From Bacteroidetes bacterium UBA2364 (GTDB lineage Bacteria; Bacteroidota; Rhodothermia; Rhodothermales; UBA2364): 64,000 nt of DNA. The DNA is taken from NCBI GenBank assembly GCA_002344075.1, contig DDTM01000076.1, forward strand, positions 5,384 to 69,383, in the 5' to 3' direction. Below, piece by piece: positions 18,330 to 26,717 of this stretch. The first letter of the stretch is position 1; each line of letters begins with the position of its first letter. The notes under the pieces were generated by a model. The model was not told the DNA's origin and did not search any database. It was given only the letters and a program-made list of their open reading frames with translations. A program made the translations under genes and the position numbers.

Positions 18330-19019
18330 ATGCGCTGTTTATTAGTTGACGACGACGACATGGCCCGAATGCTTATGGAGCATTATATTTCTCAGGTCTC
18401 AGATCTGGAGTTGGTGGCCACCTGCGAATCGGCCATTCAGGCGGCCAATGTCCTTAAAAAACAATCTGTTGACCTGATCTTTTTAGATGTTGAAATGCCG
18501 GAAATGACTGGCCTTGAATTCATCCAAAGTTTGGAACACCGGCCTATGGTTGTTTTGGTAAGTGCAAAAGAGCAGTATGCCGTAGAGGCATTTGATGTGG
18601 AAGTGACGGATTATATGGTGAAGCCCGTGAAGTATGCGCGTTTCTTAAAAGCTGTCCAGCGGGCACAGTCCAGGATTCAGGCCACAAAAGAAAAAGCATT
18701 GCCCGAACAAGATTATGTGTTTATCAAAACAGAAGGACGCCTCGTAAAACTTGCTCTCACGGATATCCAATGGATTGAAGCGCAGGGAGATTACGTGCGG
18801 ATCCATACGGTGAAAGAAAATTATGTGGTACATGGAACCATAAAAGGGTTTGAGGAGAAATTACCTACCAACGCCTTCTCGCGGGTACATCGCTCATTTA
18901 TTGTACGCATAGATCAGATTGTGGACATTGCAGACTCATCTATTGTGATCGGACGATCGGTTATTCCAATTGGCGCATCTTTTAAAGATATGTTACTTAA
19001 ACGGCTTAAAACAATCTAA
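18330..19019 (+). CDS. LytTR-family response regulator
   Basis: A 229-aa protein of normal length for the LytR/AlgR group. The receiver has the acidic pocket LLVDDDD, Asp53 in IFLDVEMPEMTG, and KPVKY near the C-terminal end of the domain. Residues about 125-229 form the LytTR DNA-binding domain with IKTEGRLVKL, the stretch IEAQGDYVRIHT and the typical FSRVHRSFIV. It lies 93 bp after the hybrid kinase on the same strand, so it is the likely final phosphate acceptor of that relay. Its target promoters are not known. Confidence 0.92.
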   Translation: MRCLLVDDDDMARMLMEHYISQVSDLELVATCESAIQAANVLKKQSVDLIFLDVEMPEMTGLEFIQSLEHRPMVVLVSAKEQYAVEAFDVEVTDYMVKPVKYARFLKAVQRAQSRIQATKEKALPEQDYVFIKTEGRLVKLALTDIQWIEAQGDYVRIHTVKENYVVHGTIKGFEEKLPTNAFSRVHRSFIVRIDQIVDIADSSIVIGRSVIPIGASFKDMLLKRLKTI

Positions 19020-19038
19020 GTCCGTATCGGAGAATAGT

Positions 19039-19389
19039 ATGAAACAACCCACTAGTTCAGAAAACGCAAAGTCTTACCAATGGGGCGAAAATGCCAAAGG
19101 ATGGTGGTTGGTGGATCATCCCCATCTGAGCGTGGTAGAAGAAGTTGCGCCTCCCGGAAATGCAGAGATAAGGCATTTACACCATCAGTCGCGTCAATAT
19201 CTTTATGTGATCGAAGGCGAGGCAACCGTTTCTATCGAACACGACGAATTTGTACTCCATGCAGGAGAGGGCCTCGAAATTCCGCCTAAAACGTATCACC
19301 AGTTCCGGAATGAATCCAATAAAAACGTTCGGTATTTGGTGATTTCATCTCCGAAGAGTACTAACGACCGAAAAAGTTTTGATTGGTAG
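19039..19389 (+). CDS. Single-domain cupin protein
   Basis: A 116-aa small beta-barrel. The ATG at 19039 is preceded by a clear Shine-Dalgarno-like CGGAG, which decides this start over one inside the upstream gene. The two cupin motifs are visible: EIRHLHHQSRQYLYVIEGE (His and Glu metal ligands) and IPPKTYHQFRNES (His ligand). Such proteins are mannose-6-phosphate-isomerase-like or dioxygenase-like cupins, and their substrate cannot be told from the sequence. It begins 19 bp after the LytTR gene and is likely co-transcribed. Confidence 0.85.
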   Translation: MKQPTSSENAKSYQWGENAKGWWLVDHPHLSVVEEVAPPGNAEIRHLHHQSRQYLYVIEGEATVSIEHDEFVLHAGEGLEIPPKTYHQFRNESNKNVRYLVISSPKSTNDRKSFDW

Positions 19390-19474
19390 TGCTGACGTAT
19401 AGCTTTTGGCCCAGTTTTTGTTTATATTGCTTGTTGAGTTTGTCTAACCCTCATGGCTTCTTCGTGGTAGTGGT

Positions 19475-19858
19475 ATGAAAAAAGTCGTTTTTATTTTCCT
19501 TTTGGGACTTATCGCCAGCGTGTCAGTTGTACTGGCAGCTCGGACACCTTATAAATCCTTTGACGATCTGTTGCGTATCACGCACGACCAACCGAAGTCA
19601 TTTGTATTGTACCAAAACTTTCCGAATCCATTTAATCCTTCTACGGTCATTCGCTTCGAGTTGAAAACCAAACAATATGCGAAAGTGAATGTATATAATA
19701 TTTTGGGTAAGTTGATTGCCACGCTTAAAGACGAAACGATGGATGCAGGCGTTTATGAAGTGAAGTTTAATGCAGGTGAATTGCCGAGTGGTGTCTATTT
19801 TTACAGTATCGAGACCAGATCTGGTAAAATGACGCGGCAAATGCTTTTGATGAAATAA
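19475..19858 (+). CDS. Minimal T9SS C-terminal-domain protein
   Basis: A 127-aa protein with a signal peptide (KKVVFIFLLGLIASVSVVLAA), about 20 linker residues, and then a complete type A C-terminal sorting domain. That domain begins NFPNPFNPSTVIRFEL, continues with YNILGKLIATL and GVYFYSIET, and ends RQMLLMK. Such domains normally follow a large cargo and direct export through the type IX system and surface attachment. Here there is essentially no cargo, which is odd. The gene is single and is followed by a strong terminator. It may be a remnant, a secretion-system ligand or a small surface protein. Confidence 0.85.
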   Translation: MKKVVFIFLLGLIASVSVVLAARTPYKSFDDLLRITHDQPKSFVLYQNFPNPFNPSTVIRFELKTKQYAKVNVYNILGKLIATLKDETMDAGVYEVKFNAGELPSGVYFYSIETRSGKMTRQMLLMK

Positions 19859-19879
19859 AATTGCGATTTTTTTGCATAA

Positions 19880-19914
19880 AAGCCTTGTTCCAGACCCGAA
19901 CAAGGCTTTTTTTA
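19880..19914 (+). terminator. Rho-independent terminator
   Basis: Perfect 11-bp arms AAGCCTTGTTC (19880-19890) and GAACAAGGCTT (19898-19908) with a 7-nt loop, followed by a T run. It closes the T9SS-tag gene, 22 bp after its stop. Confidence 0.93.
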
Positions 19915-20035
19915 TACTAACTTTTCCGAGTCGGGTAAATAGAATGTTCATATTCGTACATGGATTTACAAGTGAGACCCTCAATTGAGTGGTTTCTTGG
20001 GTGTATCTTGTTTTTTTAATCTTTTTAACCCAATT

Positions 20036-21031
20036 ATGATTACCTACCGCGATGCAGGCGTGAACATTGACGCCGGAAACGAAACGGTGAACCGTATTAA
20101 ACCCTTAGTGCGGAGTACTTTTACGCCGGGGGTACTGACAGACATTGGTGCCTTTGGTGCCTTTTTTAAACCCGATTTTACAACTTATCAGGAGCCTGTA
20201 TTGGTCTCGTCGGTGGATGGTGTGGGGACCAAGCTAAAGGTTGCTTTTCTAATGGATCGCCATAATACCATCGGGCAAGACTTGGTAAACCATTGTGTAA
20301 ATGATATTGCTGTCTGTGGGGCCATTCCGATGTTCTTTATGGATTATTTCTCTACCGGATCCCTAAACCCTATGGTCGCCGAGGAAGTCATTTGGGGCTT
20401 TTCTATTGCATGTCGTGAAAATGGGTGTGCACTGATTGGGGGAGAAACCGCTGAAATGCCAGATTTATATGCGCCGGGTGAGTATGACCTAGCGGGAACC
20501 ATCGTTGGCGTGGTAGATCGGGCGCAAATCTTGGATGGTAGCCGCGTACAAGTTGGTGATGTCCTGATTGGATTGCCTTCTACAGGTTTACATACCAATG
20601 GCTATTCACTTGCTCGTAAAGTGCTTTTTAGTAAATATCAGATCGAGGATACTCCCGAAGCCTTGGGCGGGCGTGCTGTGGGTGAAGTTCTCTTGGATGT
20701 ACATCGGTCTTATTTATCTGCCATTCAACTACTCGCACAAAAAGACATGGCGCATGCTTTCGCGCATATTACGGGTGGTGGATTAATAGAAAACACCAAG
20801 CGTGTGATTCCGGAAGGCCTTGCGCTACAAGTTGATTGGTCTACTTGGGATAGGCCAGCTATATTTAACTGTATACAATCCATTGGTGGCGTGCCAGAAG
20901 ACGATATGCGTCGAACTTTTAACCTTGGCATTGGTTTGGTTGCTGTGGTGGCTGCATCACAGGCCGAGGCCGTTTTGATGCTGTGGAGGGAGGCTGGAGA
21001 GAAACCTATTTTGATTGGAAAGGTGGTATGA
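20036..21031 (+). CDS. purM: Phosphoribosylformylglycinamidine cyclo-ligase
   Basis: A 331-aa protein that makes aminoimidazole ribotide from FGAM and ATP in purine synthesis. The start at 20036 (MITYRDAGV) matches the usual PurM N-terminus. The family stretches SSVDGVGTKLKVAF, DLVNHCVNDI and GLHTNGYSLARKV are clear, as is the late AHITGGGLIENTKRVIP. It heads a plus-strand run with gpsA. An upstream TATCTTG near 20004 could be a -7 element, but its spacing is poor. Confidence 0.95.
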   Translation: MITYRDAGVNIDAGNETVNRIKPLVRSTFTPGVLTDIGAFGAFFKPDFTTYQEPVLVSSVDGVGTKLKVAFLMDRHNTIGQDLVNHCVNDIAVCGAIPMFFMDYFSTGSLNPMVAEEVIWGFSIACRENGCALIGGETAEMPDLYAPGEYDLAGTIVGVVDRAQILDGSRVQVGDVLIGLPSTGLHTNGYSLARKVLFSKYQIEDTPEALGGRAVGEVLLDVHRSYLSAIQLLAQKDMAHAFAHITGGGLIENTKRVIPEGLALQVDWSTWDRPAIFNCIQSIGGVPEDDMRRTFNLGIGLVAVVAASQAEAVLMLWREAGEKPILIGKVV

Positions 21032-21060
21032 GAAACGGTTGGTGTCTAAAGGAGAAATAA

Positions 21061-22086
21061 ATGATGCATCCGCGTAAAATTGGTATTTTTGGTAGTGGAA
21101 GTTGGGGGACCGCCCTTGCTGTGGGCTTGGTGGAAAAAGGTCATAATGTCACCTTGTGGGCCCGTCGCGAAGAAGCCGCCGAAACCATGAGGCAAACCCA
21201 CCACAATCCAGATTATCTTCGGGATATGTTCTTACCCCCCGATTTGGCGGTCACACATGATTTGACACTCGCTGCCCTGAATAAAGAAATGTGGGTAATA
21301 GCCACGCCTTCACAGGCTATCAGGGCATTGGCAACTACCCTAAAGCCCTATGCAAGCAAGAAATTGGTAGTGGTTTCGGTGGCGAAGGGTATTGAGAACG
21401 GAACATTGCTTACGACTTCACAGGTGTTGACCTCGGTGCTCGCCCCGGTGGTTCCTCACAGTCATATCGGCGTTTTGTATGGTCCCAGTCATGCAGAAGA
21501 GGTAGTTCAGGGGATGCCCACCACAGTGGTGGCTGCGGCAGGGTCTCTGGGAACGGCCCAAGAGATTCAACGTACTTTTATGAGCAAAAAGCTCCGGATC
21601 TATGTTAACCCGGATTTATTGGGTGTTGAAATTTCCGGCTCAGTTAAAAATGTGATGGCCATTGCTGCTGGTATCAGTGATGGAGTGGGGTATGGTGATA
21701 ATACAAAAGCGGCTATTCTGACACGCGGCATGGCCGAGATCCGGCGTTTGGGGTTAGCAATGGGGGCCCGTCCTGAAACGTTTTCCGGTTTGGCAGGAAT
21801 CGGAGATTTGGTTGTAACGTGCATGAGCCGTCATAGTCGAAACCGTTACGTGGGCGAGCAAATCGGGAAAGGCCGTACATTGGCCGAAATTGAAGCCCAA
21901 ATGAATATGGTGGCTGAAGGTGTACGAACCACCCAGTCGGTAATGGAACTTGCCCGTAAACTGCATGTAGAAATGCCTATTACCGAAGCAGTCCATTCAC
22001 TCCTGTTCGAGGGTAAAAAGCCTCAGGAAGTGGTGATGCACCTGATGAGTAGGGCAGCGAAAAATGAGATGGACTGGTTGGGCTGA
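21061..22086 (+). CDS. gpsA: Glycerol-3-phosphate dehydrogenase (NAD(P)+)
   Basis: A 341-aa cytoplasmic enzyme that reduces dihydroxyacetone phosphate to sn-glycerol-3-phosphate for phospholipid synthesis. The N-terminal dinucleotide motif GIFGSGSWGTALA, the segment VSVAKGIENGTL, the catalytic-Lys region EISGSVKNVMAIAAGI and the GLAGIGDLVVTCMSRHSRN signature are all in place. The start is supported by AAAGGAG 6 bp upstream. Two ATG codons stand in tandem at 21061 and 21064. It is 29 bp after purM and probably in the same transcript. Confidence 0.96.
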   Translation: MMHPRKIGIFGSGSWGTALAVGLVEKGHNVTLWARREEAAETMRQTHHNPDYLRDMFLPPDLAVTHDLTLAALNKEMWVIATPSQAIRALATTLKPYASKKLVVVSVAKGIENGTLLTTSQVLTSVLAPVVPHSHIGVLYGPSHAEEVVQGMPTTVVAAAGSLGTAQEIQRTFMSKKLRIYVNPDLLGVEISGSVKNVMAIAAGISDGVGYGDNTKAAILTRGMAEIRRLGLAMGARPETFSGLAGIGDLVVTCMSRHSRNRYVGEQIGKGRTLAEIEAQMNMVAEGVRTTQSVMELARKLHVEMPITEAVHSLLFEGKKPQEVVMHLMSRAAKNEMDWLG

Positions 22087-22107
22087 TGCTATTTTACCCC
22101 CAAATGA

Positions 22108-22746
22108 ATGACTGTACAAGCATTGCAGCGCCTCATCCAAATAGGAGAAGGTTTGCACATTGAGTTTAAGAAAAAAATTCCAGAGCCAGAGCGGATTGCC
22201 AAAGAAATCATCGCATTGGCCAATACAAAGGGTGGCAAAATTCTGGTGGGCATAGAAGATGATGGAACCGTGTGCGGGGTTCGAGATGCAGACGAGGAAA
22301 CCTTTGCATTGAAGCAGGCCATGGTCCGGCATATCTCGCCAGAAGTCGAGCACGATATTGAGGTGGTTCCCGTCTCGCGCAAAAAAGATGTTTTGGTACT
22401 TTCGATCCCAAACAGCCATAAAAAGCCACACTTTCTGATTTCTAAAGATGGAATGCGGAAAATTGCTTTTGTGCGCCTCGAAGATAAGAGCATTGAAGCC
22501 AGCAAAGAGATGGTTCGGATTATGCGGGACGAGCAAAATCCGCGTGATGTCCAATTCGAGTTTGGAGAAAAAGAACGCAAACTGATGGCTTATCTGGATC
22601 GATACGAAAAAATTACCGTTTCTCAATTTGCACGATTGGCAGACATTCCTCCTAAGCAGGCAGCGCACACTTTGGTACTATTGGTTCGGGCAAATATTCT
22701 GATGTTAAAACCACAAGAAGATGAAGATTTATACCTTGTGGCCTGA
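22108..22746 (+). CDS. AlbA_2 (Schlafen-like) domain protein with C-terminal winged helix
   Basis: A 212-aa protein. Residues about 12-115 carry the AlbA_2 pattern: EGLHIEFKKKIPEPERIAKEI, then ALANTKGGKILVGIEDDG, a fold shared by putative DNA-binding regulators and by Schlafen-type proteins. The C-terminal part (about 155-212) has helix-turn-helix character (ITVSQFARLADIPPKQAAHTLVLLVRANIL). It is thus likely a nucleic-acid-binding regulator, though an enzyme cannot be excluded. It lies 21 bp after gpsA on the same strand. Its target is unknown. Confidence 0.75.
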   Translation: MTVQALQRLIQIGEGLHIEFKKKIPEPERIAKEIIALANTKGGKILVGIEDDGTVCGVRDADEETFALKQAMVRHISPEVEHDIEVVPVSRKKDVLVLSIPNSHKKPHFLISKDGMRKIAFVRLEDKSIEASKEMVRIMRDEQNPRDVQFEFGEKERKLMAYLDRYEKITVSQFARLADIPPKQAAHTLVLLVRANILMLKPQEDEDLYLVA

Positions 22747-22841
22747 AGGGTTAAACCGTTGGCCTTTACTTTAAATCAAAAAGCACTTACCTTGTTTTTG
22801 TTACTTTCTGTTAATCATTAAAATCCCTCCGGAGAAATAAA

Positions 22842-23138
22842 ATGAGTATGATGTCCGAGTTTAAAGAGTTTATTGCCAAAGGCAATGTAATGGATCTGGC
22901 TGTTGGTGTAATCATCGGAGCCGCATTCCAGAAGATAGTGGACAGTTTGGTTAATGACTTGCTTATGCCAATTGTTGGCATATTCTTGGGCGGAGTGGAC
23001 TTTTCCGCACTCGAATATACGGTCGGAAGTGCTACCCTAAAATATGGGATGTTCATTCAGGCTGTGATTAACTTTGTTGTCATTGCTTTTGTTGTCTTCC
23101 TGATTGTACGATGGGTGAATAAAGTTCGTAATAAATAG
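22842..23138 (+). CDS. mscL: Large-conductance mechanosensitive channel
   Basis: A 98-aa inner-membrane protein. It begins with the amphipathic helix [25 protein letters not shown] (here residues 5-29) that leads into TM1, followed by [16 protein letters not shown], a short periplasmic loop and TM2 ([19 protein letters not shown]). It ends RWVNKVRNK, so the C-terminal cytoplasmic helix bundle of typical 130-150-aa MscL proteins is missing. A good ribosome site (CCGGAG) stands before the ATG. MscL opens under membrane tension to release solutes during osmotic downshock. A terminator follows. Confidence 0.93.
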   Translation: MSMMSEFKEFIAKGNVMDLAVGVIIGAAFQKIVDSLVNDLLMPIVGIFLGGVDFSALEYTVGSATLKYGMFIQAVINFVVIAFVVFLIVRWVNKVRNK

Positions 23139-23156
23139 GCGACTTTGTGAATATGT

Positions 23157-23190
23157 AAAGGGCTGTCCAAACTTAGACAGCCCTTTTTTT
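23157..23190 (+). terminator. Rho-independent terminator after mscL
   Basis: Arms AAAGGGCTGTC (23157-23167) and GACAGCCCTTT (23176-23186), perfectly complementary, 8-nt loop, then a T run. The A run at the left edge is short, so action on the convergent tatD transcript is less certain. Confidence 0.9.
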
Positions 23191-23252
23191 ATTAAATTTA
23201 GTTGTTTATTTGCAGACCCTTTCTCTTTTTTATTCAGTGAGTGAGCCTTTTT

Positions 23253-24053
23253 TTAAAACTCTTTTGGTTCAAGTGGTGGGATGCCAAAGAGTATTTCCGC
23301 ATTCTTGGTAGTTATTTCTGCAATGGCAGACACCGAAACCTTTTTCACTTCCGCGAGTTTTTCGGCGACCCACAGTAAAAAAGAAGGTTCATTTCGTTTT
23401 CCCCGTCGCGGCTGAGGAGCAAGGAAGGGAGCATCTGTTTCCAGAACCAAACGATCAAAAGGCACATGGGCGATGTCTTCCGGAATAGTACTTTTTTTAT
23501 ACGTCAGAACGCCGCCAAGACCCAGATGAAACCCCAGATCGAGCGCTGCTTCGCCCACCCATGCAGGTCCGCTAAAGCAATGAAAGATTCCCCTTAGCCG
23601 TTCTCCGTTTGGATGCGCACGCTTTTCTTCACGGAGTAACCGTACCACATCTTCGGAGGCCTCTCGGTTATGAATTACCAATGGCAGGTTTTGTTCAATG
23701 GATAGTCGAATGTGCCGCCGGAAAAAGTCCTGCTGCTTTTCATCAAATGTCCGGTCCCAATAATAATCTAGCCCGCTTTCACCTACCGCCACCACTTTAG
23801 GATGGGTACAAAAAGCCACAATGTGCTCGAAATCACGATCAGTGGCGTCTTTCACATCCGATGGGTGAATAGCACTCATCACATACAAACCGTCATACTG
23901 GTCGGCCAGAACCAATGCCGCTTCAATACTTTTGATGTCTATGGCCGGCATGATAATCCGGTTAACACCTGCATCAAATGCCCGCCGAATCATCTCGTCC
24001 CGGTCTTGGTCAAATTGTGGTAGGTAGAGATGGGCGTGTGTATCTATAAACAT
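23253..24053 (-). CDS. tatD: TatD-family metal-dependent hydrolase
   Basis: A 266-aa TIM-barrel protein of usual TatD length. Metal ligands are visible in FIDTHAHLYLPQF (H-x-H), VAVGESGLDYY (Glu), VIHNREASEDV (His), IFHCFSG (His) and LETDAPFLAP (Asp). TatD proteins act as 3'-5' exonucleases or D-aminoacyl-tRNA-type deacylases, and the exact activity of this one is not fixed by sequence. It is the last gene of a three-gene minus-strand run, 29 bp after the CocE hydrolase. Confidence 0.92.
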   Translation of the reverse strand: MFIDTHAHLYLPQFDQDRDEMIRRAFDAGVNRIIMPAIDIKSIEAALVLADQYDGLYVMSAIHPSDVKDATDRDFEHIVAFCTHPKVVAVGESGLDYYWDRTFDEKQQDFFRRHIRLSIEQNLPLVIHNREASEDVVRLLREEKRAHPNGERLRGIFHCFSGPAWVGEAALDLGFHLGLGGVLTYKKSTIPEDIAHVPFDRLVLETDAPFLAPQPRRGKRNEPSFLLWVAEKLAEVKKVSVSAIAEITTKNAEILFGIPPLEPKEF

Positions 24054-24082
24054 GAATAACTTCTTCTGCTTTCTGGATAGGG

Positions 24083-25987
24083 TTAGGGTTTGTTTTTGAG
24101 GATTTGTACTTCTACATAGCTGTTATTAAATACTTTGTGTGTGGCGCGTACAAAGTCTTTTTCGTCTGCGAAATAGATGTTCGGGACATATTTCTGCGGA
24201 TTCCGGTCAAATAGAGGGAACATGGTACTTTGGACTTGGATCATGATTCGGTGTCCTTTTTTGAACGTATGCAAGACATCCTGCAAAGGGAATTGGATTT
24301 TCGTTTCGGTATTGGCCCGAATGGGCTGTGGTTTGTCGAATCCATTGCGATAACGTCCGCGCATGATTTCACTTCGTACCATCATCTGATACCCTGCCAT
24401 ATGAATGTTTTTATGGGGCATATGTGGATGATTTTTAGCATTGGGAGGAAATACATCTATGAGTTTTACCACAAAATCGGCATCGGAACCCGTAGTGGCA
24501 ATGTTTAGTTGCGCCAAGATTTCACCGCCCAAGGTTATGTCTTCTGTTAGTACCTCGCTTTGGAACGCCAGGACGTCTGGGCGGGTCGAAAAGCATCGTT
24601 GATCGTCAGACATGTATTGGTGCATGGTTAAGCCTTCGATGGTGGGTACGAGACACCGAGAAGGTACGGGTTTCTGTGGATCCGAGATATAGGCCGCAAA
24701 ATTTTTGGGCATGGGGGCTTTTGTTTCCAATCTTCCAGTATGATTGAGGTAGAATCGCTGTTTCTCGGCATTGGGATGGGGCCATTGTTCAAATTTTTCC
24801 CATGAGTGTCGCCCTGTATCAAATAGATAAGCATCGGGAAGCCCTGTTTTTCCATCTCCAGTTCCTTTCAAGAAATGTCGGAAGAAGGGTGCTTCCATAT
24901 TTTTTTGATAGAAAACAGCTAGGCTATCGCCAAAATAATGATCGCCATGTCTTGTATGGGCTTCTGCGTCTGCATTCCATTGACCATGCGAGAAGGGTCC
25001 CATTACCAATGTGTTGTATGTACCCGGACTGTTCCGCTCGATGGTTTTATACACCGTCAATGGGCCATATAGATCTTCGGCATCAAACCATCCTCCAACC
25101 GTCATGGTGGCTGTTTTTGTGTTGCGGAGGTGCTGTTTTACGCCTCTTGCCTGCCAAAATGCATCGTAATTAGGATGATTAATGATTTGATTCCAGAATT
25201 CGTTGTTTTTGTAAAACCGTTCGGTGGTATTTTTGAGCGGCCCAAGCGCCAGTTGAAAAGCATAATCATCCGGTAACCCTTCCTGAACCATCGAAGATAA
25301 CCACCAATGTTTTTCGGTTGGCCCACCCGTTGGAATTCCAAACAAGGGATAGGTGTAAAAATAGCCTTGCGTTAAGGCACCATTGTGGTGAAAGTCCTCG
25401 AAGTAAAAATCGGTTACTGGGGCCTGGGGGCTTGCAGCAACCAGGGCCGGATGACCAGACAAGATGCCCATTGTGGTATAAAAGCCGGGATAAGACGTGC
25501 CATATTGCCCCACTTTGCCATTGTTATGGGGGATGTTCTTGAGTAGCCACTCGATGGTATCGTAGGCGTCGGAAGCCTCGTCGGTCTCTGTTCCTTTTTT
25601 GTTTGGAATAAATGGACGAACATTGGTCCAGTCTCCTTCCGACTTGTAGCGCCCCCGAACATCCTGATTCACAAAAATATACTTCTCCTTGACCATCGTT
25701 TCAGAAGGTCCAGGTCTGCTGGAGTAGTTGTTTATGCCATACGGTGCCACCGAGTAACAGGTACGCATGAGGACCATCGGGTAGGTCAGGCTCTCTGATG
25801 CTTCTTTTGGGACATAGACAATTGTAAACAACTTTACGCCATCGCGCATGGGAATATAGTACTCGTATTTCTGGTAGTGTATTTTTACCCAAGCAGCATT
25901 GATCGTTTGCCCTGTCGCAAATATAGGAGCTACGACAAAAAGCCCGATGAAGAATAGTACACGGAGGTGAAGTCGTGACGGATTCAT
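24083..25987 (-). CDS. CocE/NonD-family (X-Pro dipeptidyl-peptidase-like) hydrolase
   Basis: A 634-aa secreted protein with a signal peptide (VLFFIGLFVVAPIFATGQ). The N-terminal alpha/beta-hydrolase domain opens with YYIPMRDGVKLFTIVY, has the nucleophile elbow GQYGTSYPGFY (Ser), Asp in GGWFDAEDLYG and His in GPFSHGQW, which together give a full triad. The C-terminal half is the jelly-roll typical of the X-Pro dipeptidyl-peptidase/cocaine-esterase/glutaryl-7-ACA acylase group. It likely cleaves acyl-amide or ester bonds in the periplasm, and the substrate is unknown. It lies between aroK and tatD with gaps of about 20-30 bp. Confidence 0.9.
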   Translation of the reverse strand: MNPSRLHLRVLFFIGLFVVAPIFATGQTINAAWVKIHYQKYEYYIPMRDGVKLFTIVYVPKEASESLTYPMVLMRTCYSVAPYGINNYSSRPGPSETMVKEKYIFVNQDVRGRYKSEGDWTNVRPFIPNKKGTETDEASDAYDTIEWLLKNIPHNNGKVGQYGTSYPGFYTTMGILSGHPALVAASPQAPVTDFYFEDFHHNGALTQGYFYTYPLFGIPTGGPTEKHWWLSSMVQEGLPDDYAFQLALGPLKNTTERFYKNNEFWNQIINHPNYDAFWQARGVKQHLRNTKTATMTVGGWFDAEDLYGPLTVYKTIERNSPGTYNTLVMGPFSHGQWNADAEAHTRHGDHYFGDSLAVFYQKNMEAPFFRHFLKGTGDGKTGLPDAYLFDTGRHSWEKFEQWPHPNAEKQRFYLNHTGRLETKAPMPKNFAAYISDPQKPVPSRCLVPTIEGLTMHQYMSDDQRCFSTRPDVLAFQSEVLTEDITLGGEILAQLNIATTGSDADFVVKLIDVFPPNAKNHPHMPHKNIHMAGYQMMVRSEIMRGRYRNGFDKPQPIRANTETKIQFPLQDVLHTFKKGHRIMIQVQSTMFPLFDRNPQKYVPNIYFADEKDFVRATHKVFNNSYVEVQILKNKP

Positions 25988-26008
25988 ATGATTGTGTTAT
26001 CTATTTGT

Positions 26009-26578
26009 TTATAAAGGATTAGGGTTAGATTTATTAGTAGGAATGCGGTAGTGGTACAAGGCACGAGCAACGGCATCCACCGATTCACCCACTTGTTGTT
26101 TGGCTAAGTTGATTTGAATGTGGGCCTGTTCATAAAAAGGTTTGCGGACGGCCAGCATCTCGGAAATCCGCTGATACAAAATCGTTCGAGGAACCACTTG
26201 CCCATTTTTATCCAGCAATAGCGGGCGATGGGTACTATACCGCAGCCGCTCGGTCAGTTCCTCGGCAGATAAGGCAAGATACACCACCAAACCATTCTGA
26301 AGCGCCCATTTCAGGTTTTCCGGCTGCAAAAGTGCACCGCCCCCCAGCCCAATCACAAAGTGTTTTAAGGCAACTGTTTTAAACAATACTTCTGATTCTA
26401 TACGCCGGAAAGCTTTTTCCCCGAATTGGGTAAAATACGTAGGAATATCCATTCCGATGTGCTTCTCCACTTCTACATCTAGATCCAGAAATGTATAACC
26501 AAGTACATTTGACAAAATAGCACCGATGGTACTCTTGCCGCATCCCATAAATCCCGTTAAGTAAATCCGTTCGTGCAT
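26009..26578 (-). CDS. aroK: Shikimate kinase
   Basis: A 189-aa kinase of the aromatic amino-acid pathway. The start at 26578 places the P-loop TGFMGCGKSTIG at residues 8-19, as usual for AroK. A longer frame would add an unlikely leader. Further motifs are LDVEVEKHIG (shikimate and Mg binding), FRRIESEVL, GLGGGALLQPEN and the lid Arg in RPLLL. It is first in the minus-strand run with the CocE hydrolase and tatD, with a promoter match at 26606-26637. Confidence 0.94.
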   Translation of the reverse strand: MHERIYLTGFMGCGKSTIGAILSNVLGYTFLDLDVEVEKHIGMDIPTYFTQFGEKAFRRIESEVLFKTVALKHFVIGLGGGALLQPENLKWALQNGLVVYLALSAEELTERLRYSTHRPLLLDKNGQVVPRTILYQRISEMLAVRKPFYEQAHIQINLAKQQVGESVDAVARALYHYRIPTNKSNPNPL

Positions 26579-26605
26579 GATTGTTCTTAACTTTAAGGAA
26601 ATAGT

Positions 26606-26637
26606 GCAAGGTAGCGCTTTAAGGCGCCTGTATGCAA
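26606..26637 (-). promoter_or_regulatory. Promoter candidate for aroK
   Basis: On the minus strand: TTG (CAA on plus at 26635-26637), a 21-bp spacer, then TACCTTGC (26606-26613), close to the Bacteroidota -7 form TAnnTTTG. The predicted transcript start lies about 20 nt before the aroK ATG. Confidence 0.4.
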
Positions 26638-26717
26638 GCACTACAAAACCGCTCAACGGTACATTCTGACCGAAACCCTAGACCAGTTGACTTTCTGAAT
26701 TCATTATCTGAAAATTT

